A stretch of DNA of 35,735 bases, from contig CALBQR010000045.1 in assembly GCA_937899895.1 (NCBI GenBank), positions 1 to 35,735 of the forward strand, given 5' to 3'. Position numbers and translations under genes: made by a program. Shown here one piece after another: positions 14,798-22,577 of the stretch (positions are counted from its first letter, which is position 1; each line of letters starts with the position of its first letter). Under the pieces are notes generated by a model, which saw only the letters and a program-made list of their open reading frames with translations, did not search any database and was not told the DNA's origin. Origin of the DNA: an uncultured Alistipes sp. (GTDB taxonomy: Bacteria > Bacteroidota > Bacteroidia > Bacteroidales > Rikenellaceae).

Positions 14798-15748
14798 ATG
14801 ATTACGATTTATCTCAAACAATACAATAAGATTGTCCGCAACGCCGACCTTCATCTGTTCGACGATCTGGGCTACGACGACATTCTGTGGATCGACCTTC
14901 TGAATCCGACTATCAAGGAGCAGAAGGCGGTCGAGAACTTTATGGAGATCAACCTCCAAACGCGCCAGCAGGCCGAGGAGATCGAATCGACCTCGAAATA
15001 TTTCGAGACCGAGAATGCAATCTTCTCTAACTCGAACTTCTTCTTGCGTACGGAGGACACCTTCGCCGTTGAGCCCGTGTCGATGATCATCTCGGAGGGA
15101 GTATTGATCTCGGTGCGCACGGCCGAATCGCGTACGGTACGCGAGGCCGAGAAGAAGTTGCAGATGAACTACCGCGCCTACCCGACGGGCTACCACCTGA
15201 TGATCTCGATTTTGGAGGTGCGTATCGACTTCGACGCCGACCTCGTTGAGAGCATATCGAAGCAGATTGCCCGTTTGAGCCGCGACCTGAACTCTGGCGA
15301 GTCGGTCGATAAGGAGGACTTGCAGCGCATTAACTCGTTGCAGGAGAGCACGATGTTGATCCGAGAGACGATCTTCGACCGTCAGCGTGTGCTGTCGGGC
15401 ATCTTGCGTTCGGAGCGTTTCCCGAACGATATCTACCCCCGTCTGCAACTGATGATTAAGGACGTTAATTCATTGATTAACCACGCCGATTTCAGTTTCG
15501 AGCGTCTTGATTACTTGCAGGATACGGCGCTCGGTTTGATTAACCTCGACCAGAACAATATCACCAAGATCTTTACGATCGTATCGGTATTCTTCCTGCC
15601 TGCGACGTTGATCGCGAGCCTCTACGGTATGAACTTCAAGTATATGCCCGAATTGGAGTGGAAGTATGGATATTGGTTTGCGTTGGGTCTGATATTGCTG
15701 ATTTCGGGTGCGATTTTGAGCTACTTCAAGTATAAAAAGTGGCTGTAA
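14798..15748 (+). CDS. corA: CorA-family magnesium/cobalt transporter
   Basis: 316 residues. A soluble alpha/beta N-domain leads into long helices (ADLVESISKQIARLSRDLNSGE). Two membrane helices at the C-terminus follow, with the signature YGMN (Gly277-Met278-Asn279) at the end of the first. The segment MPELEWKYGYWFALG and a short basic tail (FKYKKWL) complete the fold. It forms a pentameric inner-membrane channel for Mg2+ (also Co2+). The start at 14798 follows a GGGAG ribosome-binding site, while the longer frame beginning at 14744 overlaps the inverted repeat. A clear terminator follows at 15781. Confidence 0.93.
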   Translation: MITIYLKQYNKIVRNADLHLFDDLGYDDILWIDLLNPTIKEQKAVENFMEINLQTRQQAEEIESTSKYFETENAIFSNSNFFLRTEDTFAVEPVSMIISEGVLISVRTAESRTVREAEKKLQMNYRAYPTGYHLMISILEVRIDFDADLVESISKQIARLSRDLNSGESVDKEDLQRINSLQESTMLIRETIFDRQRVLSGILRSERFPNDIYPRLQLMIKDVNSLINHADFSFERLDYLQDTALGLINLDQNNITKIFTIVSVFFLPATLIASLYGMNFKYMPELEWKYGYWFALGLILLISGAILSYFKYKKWL

Positions 15749-15780
15749 AGCGAGGAAGGCAATTCAAAATGCAAAATTAG

Positions 15781-15808
15781 GCCGCACCTTTCGGGGCGGC
15801 TTTTTTTA
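15781..15808 (+). terminator. Rho-independent terminator of corA
   Basis: GCCGC(a)CC...GG(g)GCGGC stem followed by seven T residues. Confidence 0.85.
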
Positions 15809-15810
15809 TT

Positions 15811-15897
15811 GAGGATATTTAGGCTCATCATTGGCGGGTGGGGGGGCTCGGCCGAAGGCCGACCCGCCAATGATGACACGCCAAAGGCGTGATCCTC
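15811..15897 (+). repeat. Dispersed structured repeat, copy 1
   Basis: Outer arm: TCATCATTGGCGGGT (15825-15839) pairs perfectly with 15862-15876. Inside, a run of seven G residues (15840-15846) sits on one side only, next to the inner hairpin TCGGCC-GAA-GGCCGA (15848-15862). A second hairpin, CACGCC-AAA-GGCGTG (15877-15891), follows directly. The whole is enclosed by GAGGAT (15811-15816) and ATCCTC (15892-15897), which makes a possible three-way junction. It lies between the convergent genes corA and rlmD. Confidence 0.85.
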
Positions 15898-15948
15898 TTT
15901 TTGGTATTTAATTAGATAATAATCAATCCATTATAAAATAATTACAAA

Positions 15949-15979
15949 TAAAAAAAAGCCTCGCTTTTTGAGCGAGGCT
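15949..15979 (-). terminator. Terminator of rlmD
   Basis: On the minus strand AGCCTCGCT pairs perfectly with AGCGAGGCT (15957-15965 with 15971-15979), followed by a long T-run. It lies 24 nt beyond the rlmD stop. Confidence 0.9.
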
Positions 15980-16002
15980 ATAATTGCGAAGCGAGGATTG
16001 CG

Positions 16003-17412
16003 TTATCTCTTAACGAGCTTCACAACGTTCTCGACGTGGTAGGTGTGAGGGAACATATCCACGGGCTGAACGCTCTCGACGCGGTACATCCCGTCCATCA
16101 GCGCAATGTCGCGTGCCTGCGTTGCGGGGTTGCAACTCACATAGACAATTCGTTCGGGCGCAGCGCGCAGAATCACGTCGATCACAGGCTCATCGACACC
16201 CGCACGCGGCGGATCGAGAATAACCACATCGGGGCGACCGTTGGCCTCGACAAACTCGTCGCTCAACACCTTCTTCATATCGCCCGCATAGAAGACCGTA
16301 TTTCGGATTCCGTTGATTTCGGAATTGACCTTTGCATCTTCAATCGCTTCGGGAACATACTCAATACCAACCACTTTCGCACAACGTGCTGCGCAGAAAT
16401 TGGCAATCGTGCCCGTACCCGTATAGAGGTCATAGAGCACCTCGCCCTCCTTCAAATCGGCCGCTTCACGTGCCACCTTGTAGAGCTCGTAGGCCTGCTC
16501 CGAGTTGGTCTGATAGAACGATTTGGGACCCACCTTGAAACGCAGACCCTCCATCTGCTCGAAGATGTGTCCATTGCCGCGATAGGTGATCGCATCGAGG
16601 TCGCCCGTCGAGTCGTTCAACTTCTCGTTGATCATATAGATCATCGAGGTAATTTCGGGGAACTTCGTGCAGAGGTGGTCAAGCAGCGCGGCGATACGCT
16701 CCTCGTTGCGGTAGGCGAAGATGACGATGACCATCACCTCGCCTGTCGAAGCGGTGCGGATGATCATATTGCGCATAAAGCCGCTATGCTCGCGCACGTT
16801 GTAGAATTCGTAGCCGTGCTCGATGCAGAAACGCTTGGTTTCAAGACGGATAGAGTTCGACGGTTCATCCTGCAACCAGCACTTTTCGATGTCGAGCACC
16901 TTGTCGAACATCGTCGGAATGTGGAAACCGAGTGCGGGCGAAGCGTCTAATTCGGCACCCGAAGCGACCTCCTCCTGCGTCAGCCAGCGGCGCGGAGTGA
17001 ATGTAAATTCGAGTTTATTGCGATAGAACTGCGTCTTTTTCGAGCCCAGAATGGGGCTGATCGCAGGCAGTTCGATCTTGCCGATGCGGGTGAGCTGATC
17101 CTCGACCTGCGACTGTTTCAGACGGAGCTGCTCCTCGTAGGGGAGGTTCTGCCATTTGCAACCGCCACAAACACCGAAATGTTGGCAGAAAGGTTCGCAA
17201 CGCATTTCCGAAAATTTCTGATAGCGAACTACATAGCCCTCCATATAGCGGCGGCGTTTGTTACGGATTTGAACATCAACCACATCGCCCGGAACGGTCA
17301 TCGGAACAAAAACGACCTGGTCATTCCAGCGGCCGAGCGACTTGCCCTCGGCGGCCAGTGTTGTTATTTCGAGCCCCTCGATCAGGGGGTATTGGTGTCT
17401 TTTACGTGCCAC
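16003..17412 (-). CDS. rlmD: 23S rRNA (uracil-5-)-methyltransferase, RlmD/RlmCD type
   Basis: 469 residues. An N-terminal TRAM-like RNA-binding domain (to about residue 60) precedes a cysteine cluster, CEPFCQHFGVCGGCKWQ, for a 4Fe-4S centre (Cys76, Cys82, Cys85 and a later Cys). A central RNA-binding region follows. The C-terminal methyltransferase domain has LYDLYTGTGTIANF (SAM binding), VVILDPPRAG, and VYVSCNPAT with the catalytic cysteine. It methylates a uridine of 23S rRNA at carbon 5 using S-adenosylmethionine. Which position (U1939, U747 or both) cannot be told from sequence. It is monocistronic, with a promoter just upstream and a strong terminator. Confidence 0.93.
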   Translation of the reverse strand: MARKRHQYPLIEGLEITTLAAEGKSLGRWNDQVVFVPMTVPGDVVDVQIRNKRRRYMEGYVVRYQKFSEMRCEPFCQHFGVCGGCKWQNLPYEEQLRLKQSQVEDQLTRIGKIELPAISPILGSKKTQFYRNKLEFTFTPRRWLTQEEVASGAELDASPALGFHIPTMFDKVLDIEKCWLQDEPSNSIRLETKRFCIEHGYEFYNVREHSGFMRNMIIRTASTGEVMVIVIFAYRNEERIAALLDHLCTKFPEITSMIYMINEKLNDSTGDLDAITYRGNGHIFEQMEGLRFKVGPKSFYQTNSEQAYELYKVAREAADLKEGEVLYDLYTGTGTIANFCAARCAKVVGIEYVPEAIEDAKVNSEINGIRNTVFYAGDMKKVLSDEFVEANGRPDVVILDPPRAGVDEPVIDVILRAAPERIVYVSCNPATQARDIALMDGMYRVESVQPVDMFPHTYHVENVVKLVKR

Positions 17413-17445
17413 GATAAATTGGTTTTATTTCACTCTTATTTTGGG

Positions 17446-17476
17446 CAAAGGTACGCAAAAAGCGGCAGATTGCAAC
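17446..17476 (-). promoter_or_regulatory. Promoter of rlmD
   Basis: On the minus strand GTTG (17473-17476), 19 nt, TACCTTTG (17446-17453) precedes the rlmD start by about 34 nt. Confidence 0.55.
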
Positions 17477-17538
17477 GCCCTTACGCCCGCGCGTGTAAAA
17501 TAATGTATAAAAAAGGGCGGAGGATCACGAAAATTTGC

Positions 17539-17546
17539 TATTTTTG
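17539..17546 (+). promoter_or_regulatory. Promoter -7 element of the MBL/FkbM pair
   Basis: TATTTTTG fits TAnnTTTG, 68 nt before the hydrolase start codon. No good -33 box at the usual spacing. Confidence 0.4.
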
Positions 17547-17614
17547 TATTTTGGAAAAGTATCGTTAAAACCGAAAAACAAAAAGTATAAACCTCAAAAA
17601 AAGATATACAGACT

Positions 17615-18289
17615 ATGATCAACATAGCACTATTTTGTGTCAATCCCTTTCAGGAGAATACCTACGTGGTAACGGACAAGGCTACGGGCCGTTGCATAAT
17701 CATCGACGCGGGTTGCAGCAACGAGCGCGAGACCTCGGCCGTGATCGACTACATTCGCTCGAATCGTCTTGAACCAGAGATGATTGTGGGTACTCACGGA
17801 CATATCGACCACATTATGGGCGTGCAGACGCTCAAAGACGAGTTGGGAATTCCCTACGCATTGTCGAGCGACGATAAATTTTTGGTCGAGAGCGCGGCCC
17901 AGCAGGCGGCGATGTTCGGCTTGAAGGTCCCCGTAACGCCCTCGATCGACATCGACCTGAAAGAGCGCGATGAGATCACCTTTGGCGAAACCGTGCTCCG
18001 AGTGATCCCCACCCCCGGTCATACCCCCGGCCACGTCTGTCTCTTCCACGAGGAGGGACGTATGCTCTTCACGGGCGACACGCTCTTCCGTGAGAGTATC
18101 GGTCGCACCGACCTGCCCGGTGGCGATTATTCGTGGATTATGCGCTCGATTTTGGACCGCATCGTACCCCTTGGCGACGATGTCATCTTCCACGCAGGAC
18201 ACGGTCCGTCGTCGGACATAGGCCACGAAGTGCTCTATAACCCCTTCGTAGTCGAGGTGATGAATAACGAAATCAACTATCGCGGTTAA
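17615..18289 (+). CDS. Metallo-beta-lactamase-fold hydrolase, glyoxalase II-like
   Basis: 224 residues. The zinc-binding motif T-H-G-H-I-D-H (His61, His63, Asp65, His66) is intact. So are later ligands in PTPGHTPGHVCL, FTGDTLFRESIGRTDLPGG and FHAGHGPSS. The length, without the C-terminal substrate domain of classical glyoxalase II, matches the short YcbL-like group, cytoplasmic zinc thioesterases of often unknown substrate. The N-terminus FCVNPFQENTYVV is typical of the group. The FkbM-type gene follows after 3 nt, so they form an operon, though a joint function is not obvious. Confidence 0.85.
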   Translation: MINIALFCVNPFQENTYVVTDKATGRCIIIDAGCSNERETSAVIDYIRSNRLEPEMIVGTHGHIDHIMGVQTLKDELGIPYALSSDDKFLVESAAQQAAMFGLKVPVTPSIDIDLKERDEITFGETVLRVIPTPGHTPGHVCLFHEEGRMLFTGDTLFRESIGRTDLPGGDYSWIMRSILDRIVPLGDDVIFHAGHGPSSDIGHEVLYNPFVVEVMNNEINYRG

Positions 18290-18292
18290 GCT

Positions 18293-19033
18293 ATGATACG
18301 CCTGATACACAAATTGTTATACCGATTGCTGCCACTTGAAGGCTACCTGCGTGTGGTCAGTGCGATGTTCTTCGTGTGGAAACGTCTGGGCATTGGCCGC
18401 TACGCCGAGGCGACCGAATATGTCTATCACCTGCCCAAATTGGTGGGCGAGGGTGCTACGGCAATCGACATCGGAGCCAACTTGGGTTATTACTCGCGTT
18501 ACATCTCGCAGGCGATTGGCGAGGGAGGCCGACTCTATTCGGTCGAGCCTGTTGCGCCGATTCTCGGAGTGCTGCGCCACAACCTGCGCCACTGCCCGAA
18601 TGTCGAGATTTTGCCCTATGCTTTGGGCGAGGAGGAGCGCGAGATCGTGATGTGCAACGATACGGCCCGCTATCAGGGCTACTTCGGTACGGGACAGAAT
18701 TTCGTGGGCGACGCGAAGGCGGTCGAGGGCGAACAAGTGGGCGAACGCTTCCCCGCGCAGATGCGTCGCGGTAGCGAACTGTTCTCGAAACTGACCCGAC
18801 TGAACTTTATCAAGTGCGATATCGAGGGCTACGAGGTGGTGGTAATGAGCGAGTTACGACCTCTTTTGGAGCGTTTCCGCCCTACGGTGCTGATCGAAAC
18901 GGGTGGCGAAAATCGCCCGAAGATCATCGCTCTGTTCCGTTCGCTCGGCTACCGCGGCTTCACGCTCGAACACGGCTTGGAGGTTCCTCTGACTGCCGAC
19001 AGCGAGAAGGATATTATTTGGAGAGCGAATTAA
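18293..19033 (+). CDS. FkbM-family SAM-dependent methyltransferase
   Basis: 246 residues. AIDIGANLGYYSRYIS (SAM-binding loop, Asp59 to Gly65), LYSVEPVAPILGVL and NFIKCDIEGYEVVVMSEL are the FkbM signatures. Members O-methylate sugars or other small molecules, often in surface polysaccharide or natural product pathways. No such cluster is visible here; the gene is paired only with the upstream glyoxalase-II-like hydrolase (3-nt gap). The N-terminus (LIHKLLYRLLPLEGYLRVV) is amphipathic and could touch the membrane. The substrate is unknown. A dispersed repeat follows the gene. Confidence 0.85.
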   Translation: MIRLIHKLLYRLLPLEGYLRVVSAMFFVWKRLGIGRYAEATEYVYHLPKLVGEGATAIDIGANLGYYSRYISQAIGEGGRLYSVEPVAPILGVLRHNLRHCPNVEILPYALGEEEREIVMCNDTARYQGYFGTGQNFVGDAKAVEGEQVGERFPAQMRRGSELFSKLTRLNFIKCDIEGYEVVVMSELRPLLERFRPTVLIETGGENRPKIIALFRSLGYRGFTLEHGLEVPLTADSEKDIIWRAN

Positions 19034-19048
19034 TTTGAAATAATAAAT

Positions 19049-19117
19049 CACGCTCTGCTGAGCGTGTCATCATCGGCGGGTCGGCTTTCAGCCGAGCCCC
19101 CCACCCGCCGATGATGA
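19049..19117 (-). repeat. Dispersed structured repeat, copy 2 (inverted orientation)
   Basis: Mirror image of copy 1. The short hairpin CACGCTC-TGCT-GAGCGTG (19049-19066) comes first. Then TCATCATCGGCGGGT (19067-19081) pairs perfectly with 19103-19117. Inside are the inner hairpin TCGGCT-TTC-AGCCGA (19081-19095) and an asymmetric run of six C residues (19097-19102). After the arm comes GCCTAA, the reverse complement of the junction sequence before copy 1. It lies between the FkbM gene and trmD. Confidence 0.85.
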
Positions 19118-19140
19118 GCCTAACTGATAACAAGGCAAAC

Positions 19141-19148
19141 TATTTTTG
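19141..19148 (+). promoter_or_regulatory. Promoter -7 element of trmD
   Basis: TATTTTTG, 27 nt before the trmD start codon; no matching -33 box. Confidence 0.4.
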
Positions 19149-19175
19149 CTTTTTGAATTTTGAATAAACCGAATT

Positions 19176-19850
19176 ATGCGTATTGATATTATAACATCTG
19201 TTCCCGAACTTTTGACCTCGCCTTTGAGCGAGTCGATCCTCAAACGTGCGCAGGAGAAGGGCTTGGTTGAGATCGTGGTCCATAATCTGCACGACTACGC
19301 CCACGATAAACGGCGCACTACGGACGACTATCCGTTTGGAGGTGAGGCAGGTATGGTGATGAAGTGCGAGCCCGTTTTCGAGCTTGTCGAGAAGTTGCAA
19401 TCGGAGCGCACCTATGACGAGATCATCTACACCTCGCCCGACGGCATCCGTTACGACCAGCACGAGGCCAACCGTCTCTCGACATTGGAGAACATCATCA
19501 TTTTGTGCGGCCACTACAAGGGCATCGACCACCGTATCCGCGAGCACCTGATCACACGCGAGATCTCGATTGGCGACTACGTGCTGACGGGTGGCGAGCT
19601 TGCGGCGTGTATCATTGCCGACTCGGTGGTGCGCTTGGTGCCTGGTGCGATTGGCGACGAGGCGTCGGCATTGACCGACTGCTTTCAGGACAACCTGTTA
19701 GCTCCGCCCGTCTATACCCGTCCTGCGGAGTTCCGCGGCTGGCGCGTACCCGACGTGTTGCTTTCGGGCAACTTCGGCGAGATCGAAAAGTGGCAGGAGG
19801 AACAGGCGTGGGAACGCACCAAGCGACTGCGACCCGACTTGCTCGAATAA
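19176..19850 (+). CDS. trmD: tRNA (guanine-N1)-methyltransferase
   Basis: 224 residues of the SPOUT superfamily. Signatures: DDYPFGGEAGMVMKCEP, IILCGHYKGIDHR and EISIGDYVLTGGELAA (the trefoil knot that binds SAM). Last come the C-terminal YTRPAEFRGWRVPDVLLSG and F-x-E-I-E-K-W. TrmD methylates G37 next to the anticodon, which prevents frameshifting. In many bacteria it lies with rpsP, rimM and rplS; here it does not, which is common in Bacteroidota. It has a -7 element and is flanked on both sides by dispersed repeats. Confidence 0.97.
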   Translation: MRIDIITSVPELLTSPLSESILKRAQEKGLVEIVVHNLHDYAHDKRRTTDDYPFGGEAGMVMKCEPVFELVEKLQSERTYDEIIYTSPDGIRYDQHEANRLSTLENIIILCGHYKGIDHRIREHLITREISIGDYVLTGGELAACIIADSVVRLVPGAIGDEASALTDCFQDNLLAPPVYTRPAEFRGWRVPDVLLSGNFGEIEKWQEEQAWERTKRLRPDLLE

Positions 19851-19893
19851 TTCAAAATTAGTTTTGAGTTTGAATTAAAAAATAAGAAAAAAT

Positions 19894-19971
19894 CGAAATT
19901 CAATGAATTTCGTCATTATCTGCGGCTCGCGCAAACGTAGTTGCGCGACCCCCCCCAGCCGCAGATAATGA
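19894..19971 (-). repeat. Dispersed structured repeat, copy 3 (inverted orientation)
   Basis: Short hairpin CGAAATTC-AAT-GAATTTCG (19894-19912), then TCATTATCTGCGGCT (19913-19927) pairing perfectly with 19957-19971. Enclosed are the inner hairpin TCGCGCAA/TTGCGCGA (19927-19934 with 19941-19948) and a run of eight C residues (19949-19956). The layout equals copy 2 although most stem bases differ. It ends 18 nt before the lpxB start codon. Confidence 0.85.
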
Positions 19972-19988
19972 GCAAAAGGAATTATAAA

Positions 19989-21149
19989 ATGAGATATTAC
20001 TTAATCGCGGGCGAACCTTCGGGCGATCTTCACGGCTCGAAACTGATTGCGGGACTGCGCAAGGCGGATCCGCAGGCGGAGTTTCGTTTCTGGGGTGGCG
20101 ACCTGATGGCGGCCGAGGGCGGCAAGGAGGGACTTGTAATGCACTACCGCGAGGCGTCGTTCTTCGGGTTTATGACCGTGCTGTGCAACCTGCGAACGAT
20201 CGGTCGCCAATTCGCCGAGTGCCGTACCGATGTCGAGCGTTTTGCGCCCGATGTGCTGATCCTGATCGACTACCCCGGTTTCAATATGAAGATGGCCAAG
20301 TGGGCGAAGGATAGGGGCTTACGCACATTCTACTATATCGCGCCAAAGGTTTGGGCGTGGAAGGAGTGGCGCGTAAAGAAGTTGCGCCGCTATGTCGATC
20401 GCCTATTCACGATCTTTCCGTTCGAGACGGAGTATTTCCGCGCGAAGGGTATCGAGCCAACCTTCTGCGGCAATCCGTTGGTCGATGATATTGCGGCTCG
20501 TCGGGCGACCTTCTGCACGCGCGAGGAGTTCATTCGTCGCAATAATCTCGATGATCGACCGATCATCGCCCTGCTGGCAGGCAGCCGTGTGAGCGAGATC
20601 CGCGCAAATCTGCCCGATATGGTTGCTTTGTCGAAACGAATGCCTGAATATCAGTTCGTTGTAACAGCCGTGCCGTGGATCGACAAACAGATCTATTATG
20701 CCTATATGGCCGACGGAAAGTTTGCGTCAGATGTGCGTTATGTGTGCGATCAGACGCAGCAGACGCTCGCGGTTGCCGAGGCGGCGGTGGTTACGTCGGG
20801 CACGGCGACGCTCGAAACGGCTCTGATGGGTATCCCCGAAATGGTTGTCTATCGCGTGCCTAAACTCTACGAGGTGCTGCGACCCTACGTGTTGAAGATT
20901 CCGTTTGTGTCGCTGGTAAATATCAATCTTGGGCGTGAGGCGGTGCGCGAATTGGTTTGCGCGAAGTTGGATTTGGCGGAGGCCGAGCGCGAGTTGCGTT
21001 CGATTGTTTCGGGTGGCGAGAAACGCGAAAAAATGCTCTCGGATTTCGCCGAACTGCGCAACCTGATCGGAGGCGAAGGAGCAAGCGAACGCTTTGCGGC
21101 AGAGATGGTTAAAGCGATTCACAATTCACAATTCACAATTCACAATTAG
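19989..21149 (+). CDS. lpxB: Lipid-A-disaccharide synthase
   Basis: 386 residues. A GT19 glycosyltransferase: YYLIAGEPSGDLHGSKLI at the N-terminus, RFWGGDLMAAEGG, DVLILIDYPGFNMKMAKWA, YYIAPKVWAWKEWRVKKL, CGNPLVDD, LLAGSRVSEIRANLP and TSGTATLETALMGIP are all family signatures. It joins lipid X and UDP-diacylglucosamine into the tetra-acyl disaccharide of lipid A at the inner membrane. The start at 19989 gives the canonical N-terminus; an upstream ATG (19941) lies inside the repeat element. The last ten residues (IHNSQFTIHN) are encoded by a 7-bp tandem repeat that also supplies the stop codon. Confidence 0.96.
   Translation: MRYYLIAGEPSGDLHGSKLIAGLRKADPQAEFRFWGGDLMAAEGGKEGLVMHYREASFFGFMTVLCNLRTIGRQFAECRTDVERFAPDVLILIDYPGFNMKMAKWAKDRGLRTFYYIAPKVWAWKEWRVKKLRRYVDRLFTIFPFETEYFRAKGIEPTFCGNPLVDDIAARRATFCTREEFIRRNNLDDRPIIALLAGSRVSEIRANLPDMVALSKRMPEYQFVVTAVPWIDKQIYYAYMADGKFASDVRYVCDQTQQTLAVAEAAVVTSGTATLETALMGIPEMVVYRVPKLYEVLRPYVLKIPFVSLVNINLGREAVRELVCAKLDLAEAERELRSIVSGGEKREKMLSDFAELRNLIGGEGASERFAAEMVKAIHNSQFTIHN
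21117..21144 (+). repeat. Tandem repeat (ATTCACA)x4 at the lpxB stop codon
   Basis: Four head-to-tail copies of ATTCACA end in ATTAG, whose TAG is the lpxB stop. Related AATTCACAAT stretches occur in other intergenic regions: 24826-24836 (complement), 29262-29273 (complement) and 34763-34793. Confidence 0.85.
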
Positions 21150-21217
21150 TTTTGAGTTGGCGATTAGTTTGAATTAATTAGAATTAAAAAGAAGAAGAAA
21201 AAGATAAACCAAATGCA

Positions 21218-21305
21218 AAATGGCGACACGCACCTTCGCGGGCTGGGGCGGTCGCCCGAAGGGCGAGCCCGCGAAGGTGTGTCGAAATCAAAGATTTCGC
21301 CATTT
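21218..21305 (+). repeat. Dispersed structured repeat, copy 4
   Basis: CACCTTCGCGGGCT (21231-21244) pairs with 21266-21279, and the arm extends through CGACAC/GTGTCG with a 2-nt bulge. Inside are a G-rich single-sided run (GGGGCGG, 21245-21251) and the inner hairpin TCGCCC-GAA-GGGCGA (21252-21266). The second hairpin CGAAATC-AAA-GATTTCG (21283-21299) follows. The ends AAATGGCG (21218-21225) and CGCCATTT (21298-21305) pair and enclose the whole element. It lies between lpxB and the FAH-family gene, 21 nt before the latter. Confidence 0.85.
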
Positions 21306-21326
21306 ACAAATAGAAAATTATAACCG

Positions 21327-21947
21327 ATGAAAATCTTTTGCATAGCACGCAATTATGTCGAGCACGTCGATGAGTTGAAGATGGGCGCGGTGCCTGCGGT
21401 GCCGGTCTTTTTTATGAAGCCCGACACGGCACTTTTGCGCAACAATGACCCATTTTATGTCCCCTCGTTCAGCCACGAGGTGCACTACGAGTGTGAGTTG
21501 GTGGTGCGTATCAACCGCGTCGGCAAGTGCATTGCCGAGCGTTTCGCACACCGTTATTACGACGAGGTGGGCTTGGGTATCGACTTCACGGCGCGCGATG
21601 TGCAACGTGCGGCAGCAGCGGCGGGCGAGCCGTGGGAGGCTGCAAAGGCATTCGACCACTCGGCGGCCATTTCGCCTACGTTCCTGAAACTCACAGATTT
21701 GGGAGGCGATGTACAAAATCTACATTTCGAGATGAGCCTCAATGGCGAGGTGCGCCAGTCGGCTTCGACCGCGCAGATGATCTTCACGGTCGATCAGTTG
21801 ATCAGCCACATTTCGCAGTTTGTTACGTTGAAAATTGGCGATCTGATCTACACGGGTACGCCCGTGGGTGTGGGTGAGGTGCGTGAGGGCGACGAGCTGA
21901 CTGCAAGGCTCGAAGGCCACGAATTGTTAAACTTTGATATACGCTAA
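21327..21947 (+). CDS. FAH-family hydrolase (acylpyruvase/oxaloacetate decarboxylase-like)
   Basis: 206 residues. The start KIFCIARNYVEHVDELK and PVFFMKPDTALL match FAHD1/YcgM-type proteins. Metal ligands are visible as Glu55 and Glu57 (VHYECELVVR) and Asp86 (GLGIDFTARDVQ). The catalytic loop lies near FDHSAAISP, and the C-terminus has GDLIYTGTPVGVGEVREGD. Members cleave carbon-carbon bonds in acylpyruvates or fumarylacetoacetate, or decarboxylate oxaloacetate, using Mg2+. The short length favours the FAHD1-like group. It runs 6 nt upstream of maf and is likely co-transcribed with it. Confidence 0.88.
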   Translation: MKIFCIARNYVEHVDELKMGAVPAVPVFFMKPDTALLRNNDPFYVPSFSHEVHYECELVVRINRVGKCIAERFAHRYYDEVGLGIDFTARDVQRAAAAAGEPWEAAKAFDHSAAISPTFLKLTDLGGDVQNLHFEMSLNGEVRQSASTAQMIFTVDQLISHISQFVTLKIGDLIYTGTPVGVGEVREGDELTARLEGHELLNFDIR

Positions 21948-21953
21948 ACGACT

Positions 21954-22547
21954 ATGTTACTGCACGATATACTGAAACCGTACCGCCTCATTCTGGCCTC
22001 TCAATCGCCCCGCCGCCGACAGCTTTTGAGCGACTGCGGATTGGAGTACGAGCTGGCTGAACGCTACGAGGTCGAGGAGCTCTTTCCTGCGACGATGGCG
22101 GCCGACGAGGTGCCCGTCTATCTGTCGCGATTGAAGAGCGACGGCTACCCCAAACCGCTTGCCGAGAACGAAATTCTGCTCACGGCCGATACGGTTGTAA
22201 TCATTGATAATGAGATACTTGGCAAGCCAACTGACGAGGCCGACGCGCGAGCAATGCTCTCTCGATTGTCGGGTCGAGCGCACCGCGTAACCACGGGTGT
22301 AACGCTGCGTTCGAGCTCGCGCACCGAGAGCTTTGCGGTGCAGAGCGACGTCTATTTCCGCGCTCTGACCGAGGAGGAGATCAGCTACTACGTCGAGCGT
22401 TTCCGCCCGATGGACAAGGCGGGCAGCTACGGAATTCAGGAGTGGATCGGCTACGTGGGAATCGAGCGCATCGACGGCTCGTTCTACAACGTGATGGGAC
22501 TGCCCGTGCAGCGAGTCTATGCGGCTCTTGCGGAGTTTGTAAAGTAA
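21954..22547 (+). CDS. maf: Maf-family nucleotide pyrophosphatase
   Basis: 197 residues. SQSPRRRQLL (residues 16-25), LLTADTVVIIDNEILGKP (catalytic Asp79), LSGRAHRVTTGV and MDKAGSYGIQEWIG are the signatures. The Q-E-W form of the last motif points to the dTTP/UTP (YhdE-like) subgroup, which hydrolyses dTTP, UTP and modified nucleotides to limit their use. It follows the FAH-family gene after 6 nt and precedes the peptidase by 30 nt, so all three are probably one operon. Confidence 0.93.
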   Translation: MLLHDILKPYRLILASQSPRRRQLLSDCGLEYELAERYEVEELFPATMAADEVPVYLSRLKSDGYPKPLAENEILLTADTVVIIDNEILGKPTDEADARAMLSRLSGRAHRVTTGVTLRSSSRTESFAVQSDVYFRALTEEEISYYVERFRPMDKAGSYGIQEWIGYVGIERIDGSFYNVMGLPVQRVYAALAEFVK

Positions 22548-22577
22548 TGAATAACAAATAAATAAACGACTGAAACT

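Noticed and set aside
15840..19956. The G7, C6 and C8 runs in the dispersed elements as sequencing or assembly errors
   Set aside because: The runs recur at the same structural position in separate copies and orientations, so they belong to the element, although their exact lengths could be misread.
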